The notes: generated by a model not told the origin, from the sequence alone. Numbered from the stretch's first letter, positions 1 to 13,362 are shown. The stretch: DNA of 64,000 nt from Phylloscopus collybita (GCA_027886175.1 JAJNNQ010000075.1:83679001-83743000); one strand, 5' to 3'. A program made the numbers and translations.

Positions 1-528
1 GCAAAAGCACTTCAGAAGGAAAAGAGGATTTAACTGGAATTTCTGAGTCCTATGCAAAGCTGGTAATATCCATGGAAGTTTTAAAATGCTTTATGGTTTA
101 GCCTTTTTTTACACTGGTTTCAAAGATTGGGAATACCTAAATAAATCAATACATATTTTCCTCCAATACTATATACCACTATTTCAGTTGGTTTATGGTT
201 ACACTGAATGCATCAAATACAACATCCCACTGATGGTGATATTATTTGCATCTTGGCCACACAAAACCCAATGCCCAGGAATCAGAGAAGAGCAGAAGGC
301 TGCAGCAGTGCCACTTGCTGAGTTGCAGAATTGATCAGTCCTGGTGGACAGTGCATATATGAATTTTAAATAATACTTTTAAAAATTTCTATAAGTTTCT
401 TACACAAAATGTATTTATGGGGAAAGACTGTGAAGGGGCAAACTCTAGTATTCCCTGTAGCCAGGGATCCCTGAAATATGCTACCCTGGAAGGCAATGGT
501 AAAGATGAACAAAATGCATTTCTTATAC

Positions 529-641
529 CTTGGAGCCTGCATTGTGGGCTGTGATCAAGTACAGAAGTACTTGTATTTGAAGTAGGAGTACTCATGTTGA
601 AAGATAGTGAATTGTCTGCCAAGCTGGTCACTGATGTTGAA
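529..641 (-). other. Weak antisense exon-like segment, unassigned
   Basis: On the minus strand this 113-nt open segment lies between an acceptor-like TTGTTCAG and a donor-like GTATAAG. It reads as a Ser/Thr-rich peptide containing the string SLSFNMSTPTSNTSTS. The flanks resemble splice sites, but such sites are common by chance. Its start and end phases do not match the other antisense candidates (2604-2725, 16253-16374, 17249-17349). I do not recognise a protein family, and it is most likely coincidental. Confidence 0.08.
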
Positions 642-1857
642 CTGAACAAACAGTTGTAAAGGGTTTGCTTCATGGTCTGTATTGTAAATGAGTGGGGTCG
701 CTCAAAAAAAATCACCCACAAAGGTATTAGCAAAAATGGGTTTAATATGAATTTATAAAAATGTGACTTAATGAAGTTTTGATGGCGAGGTTCACTCCAT
801 TACTTACTACATGGAGGAAACATACAAAGAAATACTGAGAATCAATTTGGAATGATTTACACAGAGACTAAAGGCACTAAACTGTGAGGGAGGCACATTG
901 AGTCATGAAGTTCTAAACTCCTGATGCAGCTTAGGTGCAGCTAGTTCCAGTCTTAGTCTCAGACTTTTACAGTGATTTTTGTCTAAAAAAATGATAAGGG
1001 GGCCAAGTGCATCTGCCTCAATCCCTCTTTATATAATGTTCCAATATTGTAGTGCTGGAGCAGCAGTGCACAAATCTAGGGAAAATGAGAACTGTCTAAT
1101 CTCAAGAGCTGCTTCCCTATAAAAGGAGTTCAGGAATCTACACCTCTTCTTTCAGAATGACTATTCTTATTCTGAGTCTTTCCAGTGTAAACTCAGAAAG
1201 GAGCACTGGTAGTTAATCTCACGTAGCCTGTATAATAATAGAGAAGTCTGCACTGAGTTCATAAGGGTAAAGAATGCTTAAGTCTAATATGAAAGGTTTC
1301 ATATTTCTCAAAATTACAAAGGCTTGAGAGAAGCACTGGGTTTGGGGAGATTTGGTTTTCTACATTTATCCTGCTCTCTAAGAGAAAGACTGTAACAGGA
1401 GTAGTTCTAAGATGTGACACCATAGTGTAATGCTGAGCACTTAAGTTTGCTGTGTGGGCTTCCTTTTAAGCATGATGTTTCAGGTTCTGACAATCAGAGT
1501 GACTTTACAAAAACACCACTGACTATTCTAGGTTGGCTGAACCCACTGCCTGAGCCTTATATCTTAATTTGGGAATAGTACAGCATTATTAAATTGCACG
1601 AGTACTTCGGTCTATACTCAAGAGATACATGTGTATGTAACAGCAGAAAATATTATCTAAAATTTCATATGAAGTAAAATTAGTGGCTATGTTAGACTAA
1701 TCTTAATAAAATATACATCTACTTTGAGCCTTTCTGTAATACTCTCTTTTATTTTCTTTATATATACTGCCTCTCATTTGATTTTCCTTTCATTTCACTT
1801 AGTCACTTTTGCAGTTCTGTAAGATGAAATAGTCACTTTTTGACCAGTACATACTTT

Positions 1858-1923
1858 TCAGCTCGCATAAATCAACACAGCTGCACTGAAGTGAGTAGGG
1901 TCGTGTTGATTTATGCCAGCTGA
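1858..1923. repeat. Imperfect inverted repeat, 21-bp arms, 24-nt loop
   Basis: The arms at 1858-1878 and 1903-1923 are reverse complements over 21 bp with a single mismatch. The core GCATAAATCAACAC pairs with GTGTTGATTTATGC. The outer sequence, a 'GATTTATGCCAGCTGAGG' type string, resembles ancient amniote MITE-like palindromic repeats that I recall only loosely. It could therefore be a remnant of a DNA transposon instead of a locally formed hairpin. Confidence 0.8.
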
Positions 1924-2403
1924 GGGTCTGGCATAGTACTTCCAGTAATAGTCTGGTAATGTAAGATAAGCATGACTGGCTTCCTTTGGGGAAAAGACCT
2001 GTATTAGCAGTATACTTTGCTAAAGCTAGTTTCTTCAGTTACTTTGGTCCATTTTATCCAGGTATAGCTCAGAAGTTTCCTGATTTATGGTCATACCAAG
2101 GTGAATGGGATCTTCCATTTCTGAAGCTTATTTATTGTCTAAGTATGACACAGGCTGAAAAGCAATATGCTCTACAGTAGCTACAGGCAGTCTCTGTATT
2201 CAAAAATGAACAAACAAAAGAAAACCTAAAAAACTTTTCCAGAATAATGTTGTTTTCTTTCCCCTCCACCTCAAAACAATGTTAGGGGATACCTACTGAA
2301 TGGGGGGAGGTGGTGGCTATCGAGTTGCTGGTGGTAGCTGAACAAGTCTGACAGCATTACCAGCACAGAAATGTTTGCCACAATATTGGAAAGATATTTC
2401 TGT

Positions 2404-2766
2404 TCAATGAGGTGACGGTTTTGACAGTGGAAGAGTGAGGCAAGTAGCAAGTCTAGTTTTCAGGAAAGCTGGGGCTTGATCCAAACCTCTTTTTACTTCA
2501 TTGGAAAGATTCCTGTTCTCTCTCAGTAATTCCTCTTTTTCTGAGTGGGAAAGCAAACTGCTTGTTGACAGTGTCATTTGTTTTGTCCCAGACAAGCCCT
2601 TACTGTTGTCTCTCTTCAGTTCTGTGTAAGAAGTTGTCTCAGGTTTACAAGATGTGCCTTTGGATGTCTGAGATAAATTTCTGATTTGGTTAACCACTTC
2701 ATTGCTTGCCTCATCTGATCTTAATCTGCCAAGATGTGCAAACATGTACAGCATGTTTCCTGACAC
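2404..2766 (-). other. Protein-like antisense ORF, 120 codons, unassigned
   Basis: The minus-strand frame is open for 120 codons. Its composition is unusual for translated intron: rich in Ser, Lys, Glu, Asn, Leu and Thr, with few Cys and aromatic residues. A charged stretch, SEKEELLRENRNLSNEVKR, could form a short coiled coil. An acceptor-like TTGGCAG lies just before 2725, and GTAAGG-type and other GT sites occur inside. I do not recognise the protein. It could be an exon of an unknown antisense gene, a decayed retrocopy, or chance; an ORF of this length is within what 64 kb can give at random. No partner exon in compatible phase was found. Confidence 0.15.
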
Positions 2767-5399
2767 AATGCAACAAAAGTTTTGTTTGGTTTTTGTTGTT
2801 TTTGGGTTTTTTTTTCCCTCTAATACTTAGCTTCCACACATGATATCATTGTGTAGATCATTCAGTAGGGAATTTTTATGTGTCTTTACCAACTCTGGTA
2901 AAGCAGTTGTCATCAGACCATTGCTGTATAGCCAGAGGGAAGGGATACAACTGCTCATTTCTGTGATCTCTTTCAGCCAGGGTGGAAATGGCTAGGTATT
3001 AGATTGCAGGCTGAATGTTGTCAAAGTACATGTAAGTAAGATTAAAATGAAAAGAAATCATCTCTTAAGTAGAATGAGGAGTGTTCTTTGCTTTTATTGT
3101 GCGTCTGGGTCTCAGGTTTGCCGGGGAGAAGGGGGTAAAAGTTTTCCCTACTCACTGTAAATATGTCTGTGGTTTGTTTTTTTTTTTTATTTTATGGTTT
3201 TTGTTGTTACTTTTTTTTAATCAGCTATTAGTATCCCTTTTGCCTTTATTTCATAGAGAAGGCAGAAGCAGATGGTGACATCTGCTACTGACTTTCACAA
3301 GAAATCTGTGCAATTCCTACTGTAGCAGCTGCTTTTCTGCATCTACTGTATAGAGATGTAGTCAATAACTGCCAGATTTTCCTTTCTCATGTCTGTGGTT
3401 GGAGACTAATTGCTAATCTCTTAAAACTACTTTTCAGTACAGGAGAAGCTTGGTCAACTTAGTACCATTAGAAATACTAAGGGCTTTTCCTGGAGTTTTT
3501 TTGGTAAGTTGAGGCCTGTGAAAGACTTAAATGTTCAGTGCAAAGCTACATCTCCTTCATTTCATGCAAATTTTCCAAACCCATGGTATCTAAATAAAAA
3601 AAGTCAGCAAAGCACTGCTTGTGGCTCTCCTGCTCCTTGCCGGATGAGAAGCGTGCAGGCTGGCTGGTGTCATCAGGGATTGTCTCCCTTGCACATTGAA
3701 AACTTGATGGCAAGGTACCATGGCCAATGTAAAAGGACTTACTCAGACATTTGTGTGCTATAGAGCAGCCAAGATGTTTCATGCTATTTAGTTTGCGTGT
3801 TTCAACAGAGAAAGCATGCACTGTCCTGGAGACATGCATTCTTACTGCCTTTTTCTCCCTGCTGCGAGACTGATCCTGCTAAGTGATCCATGCAGGTGTT
3901 CCCTTATCTACACATGCAGTCAGACATCACTGGGGATAAATGTGGGCATTAGGGTCTACTTGCACAAATGGATTTGCAGCAGTACTGACTGTAATAATAG
4001 AAAATTGCTGGTAATACCTTTCCTCTGTTTTATCTAAGTACATGCGTTTTCCCCTTGAAAAAGATATGGTGTTACAAGATAAGTAAATTCAGTTAATTAT
4101 GATGATGTTGAACGTGCTACTGACCAATTAATACCGATCAGAGCATATCAAAATATGTGATTTTTTTTTGTCTGGTTTTTATGTTTATAATAAACCATAT
4201 TAACCCTTATATTTCTAGTGCCACTCTCCTAGTGCTAGCCAACACTAAGATATGAGGATAGTGCAACCACACCCAAATATGAGTGGGTTTATGTTCATTA
4301 AATTGTGTTTTTAAAGCAGTACCAGACATCTGAAATAAGAACTGGAGGATGAGGCCGTTTCTGCATGCTCTTGGTTTTGGGCATCCAGGTAATTCAGGTC
4401 AGTGCCGTAGAACTTGTCACATTGGGATGAAAAAATCATGTGCGTGAACTGAATCAAGATATAAAAAGATATTTTTCTAAAATGACTCATTGATGAAGTA
4501 AGATGCTGTGTTGAACAGTCTGACTACTGAAATCTTTTTGATTCAATCTTTACAACAATAGTTCGTGGTAATCTTTATCACCTCTTTTTATATTTTTCCT
4601 TTTCAATCTCAAAGTAGCCCTGATTCTTCTCTATCTGATATACTTTTCTGTGTTCTATCACCAGTTTATCTAAGTAGTTATGGATACAGCTTGTACAAAA
4701 AATAAGTGATTTCTTGCCTGTAGGTTTAGATTTTTTGGAACAGCTGCATTCACAACTCAGATCTCTCCTTGGGCAAATTATTATCTTATCAGAAACATCT
4801 TTTTGTCATTAAATCATATGCTCCCTTGTGGCCTATACTGTATTGAGAAGAAAGTAGATTACAAGTTTTGCTATCTTTCATGATTGATTTCCACTTTTTT
4901 TTTTAAACTAAAAGAATAAAAGGGCAGAGTATCCCACAATTTACAAAGTGTCAAAAATATTAAATTTAGAAAACTTTACCAAGTAATTCTTAACATTTCC
5001 CAAGTTACATTTAAATATATTAGCGTTACTTTCTCAAACTAAAACTTGCAGACTTTGTTTCTCTAACTAAATATCAGCTGAAAATTTGAAATAAAGTGCT
5101 ATGAAATTTATGAAAGTCAGAAATGGGAAATGGAATGGCGGGGTATATACCTCACCTGTTGTGTTCAGTAATACACAAACTTGTAGAAGGATTTTGAGAA
5201 GTAATGTGTTTTATGTGCCTATTTCTCTTTTTTTTTCCCCCTTTGTTACGTTTATTTTTCCCCAGGCAAAGCACAATGGAAAATGTGACCATTGTTCTGT
5301 TCTTGGGTATGCATAAATGAGAACATAAAGTGAAATACAAGCAAGAGCTGTGAGATTTACACCTTGCATTTTACAAACTAGCTTGAAGTGAATGTGGAG

Positions 5400-5790
5400 T
5401 TTGCAGAGGGTCGGAAGAACAGAACTGGCTTCAGCCAGAAGTCCATTTAGGCGACTTACCCCATTGCTGGAACATGAGGGGAGAGTTCAGGAGCCAGTGT
5501 GGATACGGTGTGGTCATCTCAGACCCCCATAGCTGATGGGTAAGAGACCTGAAAGATGCACCCCAGTCCACTGCCTGCCCATTCCAGGGCTCTGTGGGGA
5601 TGCAGTCCAAGCTGCTGCAGCTGAGATCCTCTCTGAAGGAAACCACTTTATCTGGGGCACAACACCTCCTTTGAATGCATGGTTAAGTCATAGTTCAATG
5701 GCACCCTGGGCCCTAGGACAAGAAAGCACACTGCAGGATACAGTTTTCCCAGACGTGGGGACTCAGTCACTGCCAGCCTGTTCTGTATTT
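5400..5790. other. GC-richer block of unknown origin
   Basis: The base composition rises clearly above the surrounding AT-rich intron and falls again near 5790. A 118-codon plus-strand ORF (5536-5892) crosses it but resembles no family I know. No CpG clustering or CR1 motif was seen. Possible explanations are an old repeat of an unrecognised family or a decayed retrocopy. Confidence 0.35.
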
Positions 5791-5870
5791 CTTGCTTTTT
5801 TCAAGAAGTTCCTTGAGCCATTTTTTGCTTGCAGTTGCATCTACATGATTATTTTGTTCTGTTGTGCTTC

Positions 5871-5924
5871 ATTAAATATCATTGTATTCTGAAAAATGAG
5901 GCAAGAAAGAAAAAAAAAAAAAAA
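5871..5924 (+). other. ATTAAA followed by A15 run
   Basis: An ATTAAA hexamer at 5871-5876 is followed 33 nt later by a run of 15 A (5910-5924). With the GC-richer block just upstream, this arrangement could mark the 3' end of a retrocopied transcript. Processed pseudogenes are rare in birds, and no target-site duplication was established, so this is a suggestion only. Confidence 0.15.
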
Positions 5925-6126
5925 CACAAAAAGGGGAAAGGTCCCATCATTGTTGCAAGAGATGTTGCATAAATGAATCTATCTTACGTTGTTGATATCC
6001 TGTAAGTAATGAATGTTTAGTATTTTAGTCATTGTTGCTGTGTTGCTGTATTAATGATTTCTTAAGCTTCTGAAGACCTGTGTCTTGCTATGATTAAAAT
6101 TCTGTCAAATGTATACATTTTTCATG

Positions 6127-6166
6127 TGATATATTAGTGGTATATATGATATATTAGTGGTATATA
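6127..6166. repeat. Exact 20-bp tandem duplication (2 copies)
   Basis: The unit TGATATATTAGTGGTATATA occurs twice head to tail with no mismatch (6127-6146 and 6147-6166). Two perfect copies suggest a recent slippage or template-repeat event. Confidence 0.95.
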
Positions 6167-9100
6167 AGTGTACTGCTTTGTCTTCTTCCTGCTGTGTAAT
6201 CCAACATCAGTGTTCCCCTGACACTACGAGGTAAAAAACCATTAGAAATTGCTTACAGCTCAGCTTCAGAGTCCTGGCTACCCCTGAAAAGATGTTAAGT
6301 ATGTGACTCTGTAGGTCTCAATCCACAACCTTCAAATTTTGGGCATCATCTACCAGGTGCAGAAACTTGAAAGCCTGGTCATACTCACAGCTTGTAGGCA
6401 GGGAGTGACTGGTCCATCTTAGTATCTGAAACATTTTCCCAGCAGTGTGTATCCTGTTTTTCCCTAATATAGCTCTCTGAAAAGTTAACAATTCCCTCTA
6501 CTTAGTCATGCATAATTAAAAAAAAAAAATCTATTATAAGTTGTTGCTGTTTCAGAAAAGCTATTTGAAATCAGCCGCTGAGGCATTTCAGATACAGGAG
6601 ACTGAACAGGAGAGACTAATTCACAATAAACCTTCAGTTTCACCCTTATTGGTTAAAAAAATGCTGCAGAAGGAAATGTCAACTAATAATTCCTCAATAA
6701 GTTAGCACGATTCATTAAAAACAAATAAGTAAGAGATGCAATGTTATTGGATGTCACCTCTGATAAGATTCATCATGCAGTGGTATTTTATAGCAATTGT
6801 AGCAAGGTAAGCTGCTTTATCTGAGAGAAGATTAGTGCATTTGGTCAGAGCTTGGTTTGAACTTAGCAACAGTTTTCATTCTCTGTCTTGATTTCATGAA
6901 GTGCTTCACTTACAGTTCCTAGAAATGTGTTTAAAAATAAGAAGCACAACTACACAAACATTGCACCTGTAGGTAGTTTGATTTCAGACCATTACATGCA
7001 TTATGTGCTTTCTGGGGATGGACAAATGTTTTACATTTATAAGCATATCCTGTTGTCACTGAAATAGCTGAAAATCTCAACAGCTGGCAGACTGCTGATT
7101 TTTGCCAGTTTTATTAATCTAATTGCAAATATTTTTGAACAGATTTTAACCTCTGTTACAAGGAGTTATAGCAGTGTATATACTGTCAGCTACATGTGTT
7201 TCCCACACTGTTGATGTTTGCACACCTTGCCAACCCTGTTAAAATATTTCCTTTTCAAGGATTTGCCTTTCTTAGACTCTTAAAATTTAATTATGTTCTA
7301 CTTAATTGTGAGGCAATGATTGGCCAATGAAAGCTATGGCCCAAAGCATTGTAATAAAACCAGATACCCGATGCTATTTAGATGTTGCAATAACAGTTGC
7401 ATATTTTGATCTGTATTGTATCTCACCCCTACGGGATGATAACTGTTAACACAGAGACTTAGCAGGTTTCCCATGAAACCCTTCCAGGTTGCTCTTTGGT
7501 ACAGGAAAACAAATCAAACCCAAGCCAAGAGAGAGAATACAGTATCATGTTTTCTCTACTTTCTCTGAATTTTTTGCCCTAGGACACATGGGTTTGAGAA
7601 CCACTACTATAGATATGTTACAGGAATACTGATGGATTTTTGTTTTTGAAGTTGAGTCTTTGATTTCACTGTATTATTGGTGAATGGATTTCTAAGTAGT
7701 AAAGAATTACCCAGTACAGCAACTCAAAGTTTACATCCTTTTCTTTTCTTCATTTATATTCTTACATTAAAAGAGATTTAAGGCCTTTATTCATTGCATC
7801 AATATCCATCAATAAATGGACTGAGAATATTTGTCAAAACTTTACAAAATCCAATAGTAATCCCAGGTGTAGGCAATGTGAATCTGCAAAAATATAGAGC
7901 TCATTTTGGACTTGAGACAAATCCAGAAGATGTGAGAAAAACATCAGTAACACTCAGTAATATTTTACGCTCTATTTCCTTTTTAAAATTTTTGAAACAG
8001 TTGCCTTTTTAAGTTGTAAATCTTATTTGTGCTTCTTGCTGACGCCTTTCTCTTCTCAGCCCCACCTCATGCCCATATTCTGAGTCATTGGTAGGCATGT
8101 GTGCATCCGTTAGGGATACTTGTGTCGTATTGTACACTCTGTGCTCTCACACTGAATTTCTATTTGCTGCAGACTGTAAAAATAACCACCAGGATCTTTT
8201 GTTACCTTTACTGCTCTGCTTCAAGATAAATGGAGACACTGTGCACTTCCCAAGGTCAGGAAAAGTTCTTCAACTTCCCAAATTTTATGTAATTCTTGAA
8301 AACAGAGTAAATTGGAAATTATCCATGGTCTTAAAAACTTCGTTGGCTTGGGATGGCACCAGTATTGTGCTTAATTTTAAACATTTATACTGAAGTGCCA
8401 TTGAATGCGAAGTCAACCCTGTGACAATAACAAGCGTCAAGCAAATACTCCTTTTTTTATTCCCCTGCTGTTTGTTTTTGTAAGTGTTGCATGTATCTGC
8501 AATTGAAAATCAGGCCAATAGTTGCTAATTTTCACACAGGTTTTTTAGTTGGGATGTGTCTTCCTCTTCTCAAATCCTGACCCTTTTGAAAAATGGGGGA
8601 ATGGGATGGACTGGTGCTAGTAGTGTGACTTGTGCTCATGCTCCAGGGGCGTTAAAGCATCTGCAACTCTAGTGTTATGGACAAATCTCTCCCCTTTACA
8701 TGGTCTAAAACTAGGTAGTGGATGTGCTTGTCCTTTTCTGAATAGCTGCTCTATGCCCTGAGCCGTAACCTGTCCAGATGTGCTGCAGCTTCCAGGTAGT
8801 GATTTGAAGCATCTGAATTTTACTGAAAATTGTGTGTGCTGTTTGATAGTTGCACAAAAATAAGTTTTAAAAAAGAGTGTAGTACATATATAATTGTTTT
8901 ATTTTTAGCATATTTCATGGTCCCAGCAGAGCTTGCAATATTTACGAAAAACAGGGCAAGATTGGTGTAACACTAACGAAGGCTGGGAACTTGAAAACTT
9001 GACTTCATGTAACAGCAGCAGGCAAATGCTACCTTTGCTACCTAGTTCTGAAAGTGCTGGTGTTACTAAAGAACTGGCAACAGTTTTTTGCTGTGCCGGT

Positions 9101-9187
9101 GAATCCAAGGTCTACTGCCAAAATGGTGTCAGAAAAGTGTAAGCCAGTGAATAACAGGTCATTATTAAATTTTTGCTATGTCTTATA

Positions 9188-9215
9188 ATGATGCTTTTCT
9201 TGAGAAAAGCATCAT
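9188..9215. repeat. Perfect hairpin: 13-bp arms, 2-nt loop
   Basis: ATGATGCTTTTCT is followed by TG and then by its exact reverse complement. There are no mismatches in 13 bp. It belongs to a group of similar short-loop hairpins in this window (13335, 20575, 37117). No flanking T-run or gene context suggests a terminator or an RNA gene. Confidence 0.95.
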
Positions 9216-12200
9216 AATCTTACATTGCAATTAAAGAAGCTCTTTGTTTTGAAATCATGGGATGAAGCAATTCTGGGTTTGATTTCATTAGTGTGCTGCA
9301 GTTATTGCACAACTCTGGTTACTTGCAAGTAAGTTAAGTGTCTCCCGTCACTTTGGTTCTACAGGTTCGTTGTGGGTTTGGTGGTGTGGTGATATCATCT
9401 GGTTTGCCATCACATTTACAGACAGTGATAACCTGGCACCAACACCCATGAAGAAACCCACAGAATCATCAGGGAATGTTCATTCATTTTTTCCAGAATT
9501 ATGTATGTGTGTGAGTGTGTGGATGATGTTTGAGAATGGCTGCCTGTATGTGTAAGTATGATGAAAGAATTTGTGTGTTCAGTAAAATTCTCTGTAAAAT
9601 AATAAATCAAAAATTTCCTAACTGGTTATGTAAGGGTTCAGTCAAATTCAATGCTGTTTCTACTGGTTAAAATCAGATACTTAAATATTTAATACAAAAG
9701 ACTTGGTAGTCAGTAAACAAAATCTGAGAGATTTAATACTTTTTAAAATATACATTTCCTTGAGACTACTGAAATGCAAAAAATTAGAATATTAATCCTC
9801 AATGGATTATATAGAAATGCGTCTTATTTTAATGTGGCCTGTCAGGAAAGAAATACTTATGCAATCACATGATGAAGTAAGTTATTTTTTAATAAAATCT
9901 CAGTTGCCTTTATCTGATTTTCAAACCTGCTGTTTAGTGATAAGACCATTCAGATTTTTCAAAGCCCTGGGAGTCTTACATATTTTGAAGATGCCTCACA
10001 GAGAGCTTTCAAGACATAAACATAATATTAATAGTTTTAAGAGGACCTTATAATTCTCTACTTTTAAAGCAGCACTTCCCAACTATATACTGATGTATAT
10101 TGGTAGATGGCAGCTATCTTGAAATATTAGCTTAGCCTCATTTCCATTTTACTCTACAATAATGTTTGTGGGGGACACTGCTAAGATTAATATAATTCTT
10201 TTTAAAAATGAGAAGAAGAAATCATGTTTCCTGTACACAATTGTGTTTCCTGGACTTGTGGTGCTTGAAAAAATACCAATAACTAAAAAAAACCCAAGTA
10301 AAACAGCATGAAAATTGTTTGGTTTGGATCTGATTTTTCTTAGACTCTGACAAGTCAGTTCAGTTTGGCCAGACCAATAATTGTTTATCTGCCTTGGTAT
10401 TTCTGAATTAATTCAAGCTGAAAAAATTTTAAATATAAATTTAGGTGATTAGGGAACGTCCTCTGAAAATTCCTTGTTAATTATTCTGATCCAATAATCA
10501 GGTATTTTATTCTTGGTTCAGTTCTGCATTAGGATAAACAAAGAATTTGATTCAGGTAAAAACTGTGGTTCAGTTACCGTTTTATGTGGAAATAATCTGT
10601 ATTGGTTTGGTATTAGGCTGAAGCAGTTTGGAGAGAGGTTGTGTTTGTGTCTAGATCTACATGACTGTGTCTTTGAGGAGAGGTGTGTTTAAGGTGTCTT
10701 TAAGGAAATGTGGGTTAAAAAGAAATAAAGGGGAATGATATAAAATCTGAATTTTGTATCTGCATTTTTATAATTTTACCATATAAAATGGATAAAGAGA
10801 GTACTTTGTCTTGAATCAAATACTGTTAACTGAATTCTGTTGAAACTCTTAAGAATAACTTAAAAATTTAACTTTATTTTCATAGGCATGTATGTCTATA
10901 GCCCTGGCTACTTTTAAATTCCTCAGAAAATGGTTTTTTTCATGTGTAAGTTTATTATTTCTATATAATTACTCATAATTTGAATGGTTTTCTTTTCCAG
11001 GAACTTGTTTCAGGTTCTCTTTTAGATTAGTAGAGAGATTAGAGGACACTAGTGGTTTCTTTACCAACCTCTTCTAGGCTGTGCAGAAAAATTACTAAGA
11101 AAAGCAGGGTTTTTCTCTGACATGCTAAATTGTAACTATTTTAAAAGAAACCAGTGGGTTGAGTGTTTAAGGATTTAATCTAACTTTATCCATATGTACT
11201 TTTAAAATGTGGATTAATATTAATTGATATGTCAGAATTCAGCTGCATTAGGCATCTGCACAGTTATGATGCTCAGCAGCTCAAGAGATGGTGTTACAGA
11301 TTTTATTCCATTCCCTTTTCCAGAATGGTGCCATGACTGCTACTAGTGCTGTGCATGGACACAGGAACAAAAACCAGAGCCATGGGCAGAACCATGCCAC
11401 AGAGAAAGGACACACTGCAAAAGGACATGATATCCCCTTTTTCTTAGAAAGTCCTTTCTGAAACCCTACCTGAACAATAGTCCTGCATGTTGATTCACAT
11501 CTCTGCCCTTCAGGCTCAGTTCTGCTTGTTCATGACCCTGTGGGCTTTAACATATGTGTCTCTGAGGAGGAAAGTCCCTGCTTTTTCAGGGGACTTGGAA
11601 GAAGCTTCATGAGAATATCACTTACCCTTGGCTTGTTATTTCTTTAGGTTACTTCCATAGGACTCAAGGTTAAATCTATTGTTGTTGACTTGCCAGTCAC
11701 ATGACATAAAACATATGTGCAGCTGCTTAAATTTGAATTGAAATAGCCCTGGAAAAGATGGGGGCTCCCTCTCAGATGAATTAACGTGTATGTGCAAGAG
11801 AATCGTAAATAAGCTGTAGGGGTTTTTTTAGTAGATCTATCTCTCATCATAATAATTACCAAATTGTTTACTCACAGGTGCAAAATACTTAGAGAGTCTC
11901 CTTAATCTCCAATTATTGTTGCCCTCTCATCTTGACCTCTTTTGAAGTGTTTTATAAACAACTTAAAGAATAAATGAAGTATTAGAAACAGTTATTATAG
12001 AGCAGGCAAAGTTATTTGCTTTCTTTGAGTGAAGGGATATAATTTATAAAGGACTGATTACACTCATCTGTTTTCTGGGTAGCCTGTAAGTTTACTTTAC
12101 CTTAGCAAGGCAGAATAACAGAGAAATTGTGTCATGGGAGCCAAGTAAGATATTGTAGCAGTAGGAAATCCAATTGCCTTGTTTTACAGCCATTTGTCTC

Positions 12201-12790
12201 GTCTGTTGTTTCTGTCAAATGATCATTTGAATCAAAAACATTTAAAGAGATTTTCTTCCTCTGCAGTAATGAGAACAACAGAGACTTTTATGCTGCAGGA
12301 CATTCCTACTAGGTCTTTCCTCCTCTAACATGGCTACCTGCCAGTCCTTGTTATTATTGAAAGTTGCTTCATTTAGTAAATTTTATAAAGTGTCTCTGCC
12401 CAGTGTCGTGGCTGTCACTGAGGTTATGAGTCAAGGAGAGTGGGAGCTCTGATTCAGCAGAGCTCAGCAGCAGAAGTTAAAAATGAGAATGTTAGTGGGT
12501 AACTTATTACTTTAAACCTACTCTTTTTCAGGATATGTGTTTGAATCAAAAGAAAAATACAGTGTTTGGTCTCTTTGCCTTACTCATTTTACCACACTGT
12601 TCCTGTCTTGCTTACTGATTGGAGGCTGGTGTCGAGGTTTTTGACTCCAGCTCTCAGAAAGAAGAGGGAACAGCCTAAGGGTTTCAGAAGCTCCCTCTTG
12701 TAAGTCTGCAAGCCATTCCCACCTCTGCTGTGTACTTCTGTCAAGCAGGGATCAAATGAGATGTGAGAGTCCTGGACTCATCAAAACAAC

Positions 12791-12828
12791 AGAGCCTGTT
12801 GGCTCCAACAGAGCCAGTTGGCTCCAAC
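12791..12828. repeat. 19-bp tandem duplication, one mismatch
   Basis: Two adjacent copies of a unit AGAGCC-(T/A)-GTTGGCTCCAAC are present. The single mismatch is at the seventh base. It is a simple local duplication within intron. Confidence 0.9.
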
Positions 12829-13334
12829 ACAGCTGGAACTGGGGAAAAGATGCCTGCTCCTCTTCTCTTACGTGGCTTTTTGCTGTGTCTTTCCTGATCT
12901 CCCTGTGAGGCAGACAGAGTGGAGGCAGTAGAGCAGCGGGGAAGAAGAAAGGGGGACAGTGATTGTCTATTCCACATCAGGGGACAATTTTGTAGTGTCC
13001 CTTTGCAATTAGAAGAACATTTGTCAACTCTGATGTCTGCCAAGCCATAGTTCTGCAGCCCCTGGAGAAGCTTATCTTATCAAAGCGCCTTTTTTCTATA
13101 CAGATAGAAGACACTGTCATTTCCAAGATCAGTATTTGAGTGAAGAAATAGGGCAGGATGTTGTTGTAGGAACATATATAGAATTACATCTTTATATCTA
13201 GTACTTCTGGCAGAAGCAGGGAGGATGGGAGAGAGAGATACATTAATAACAGGTGGTTGTTGTCAGCATAAGACTCAAAAATCCTACAGTAACTCTGTAT
13301 CCTACAGTAATTTTCTTGTTGGTCCAATGCCGTT

Positions 13335-13362
13335 AAAAGTATACCTTAGCAGGTATACTTTT
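13335..13362. repeat. Perfect hairpin: 12-bp arms, 4-nt loop
   Basis: AAAAGTATACCT is followed by TAGC and then its exact reverse complement. It sits in otherwise unremarkable intron, about 35 bp after a small ATCCTACAGTAA direct repeat. Confidence 0.95.

Larger units (their letters stand above)
1..5399. other. Upstream GMDS intron, AT-rich unique sequence
   Basis: No exon, RNA gene or recognised transposon was seen. The block contains a long imperfect inverted repeat (1858-1923), T-rich low-complexity patches near 2781-2818 and 3171-3225, and a minus-strand ORF at 2404-2766 listed separately. It is assigned to the intron because the GMDS exon lies downstream on the same strand and no gene boundary is visible. 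Confidence 0.7.

Noticed and set aside
9461..9490. CACAGAATCAT string suggesting a CR1 tail
   Set aside because: The match ends after about 11 bp and no further CR1 sequence follows.
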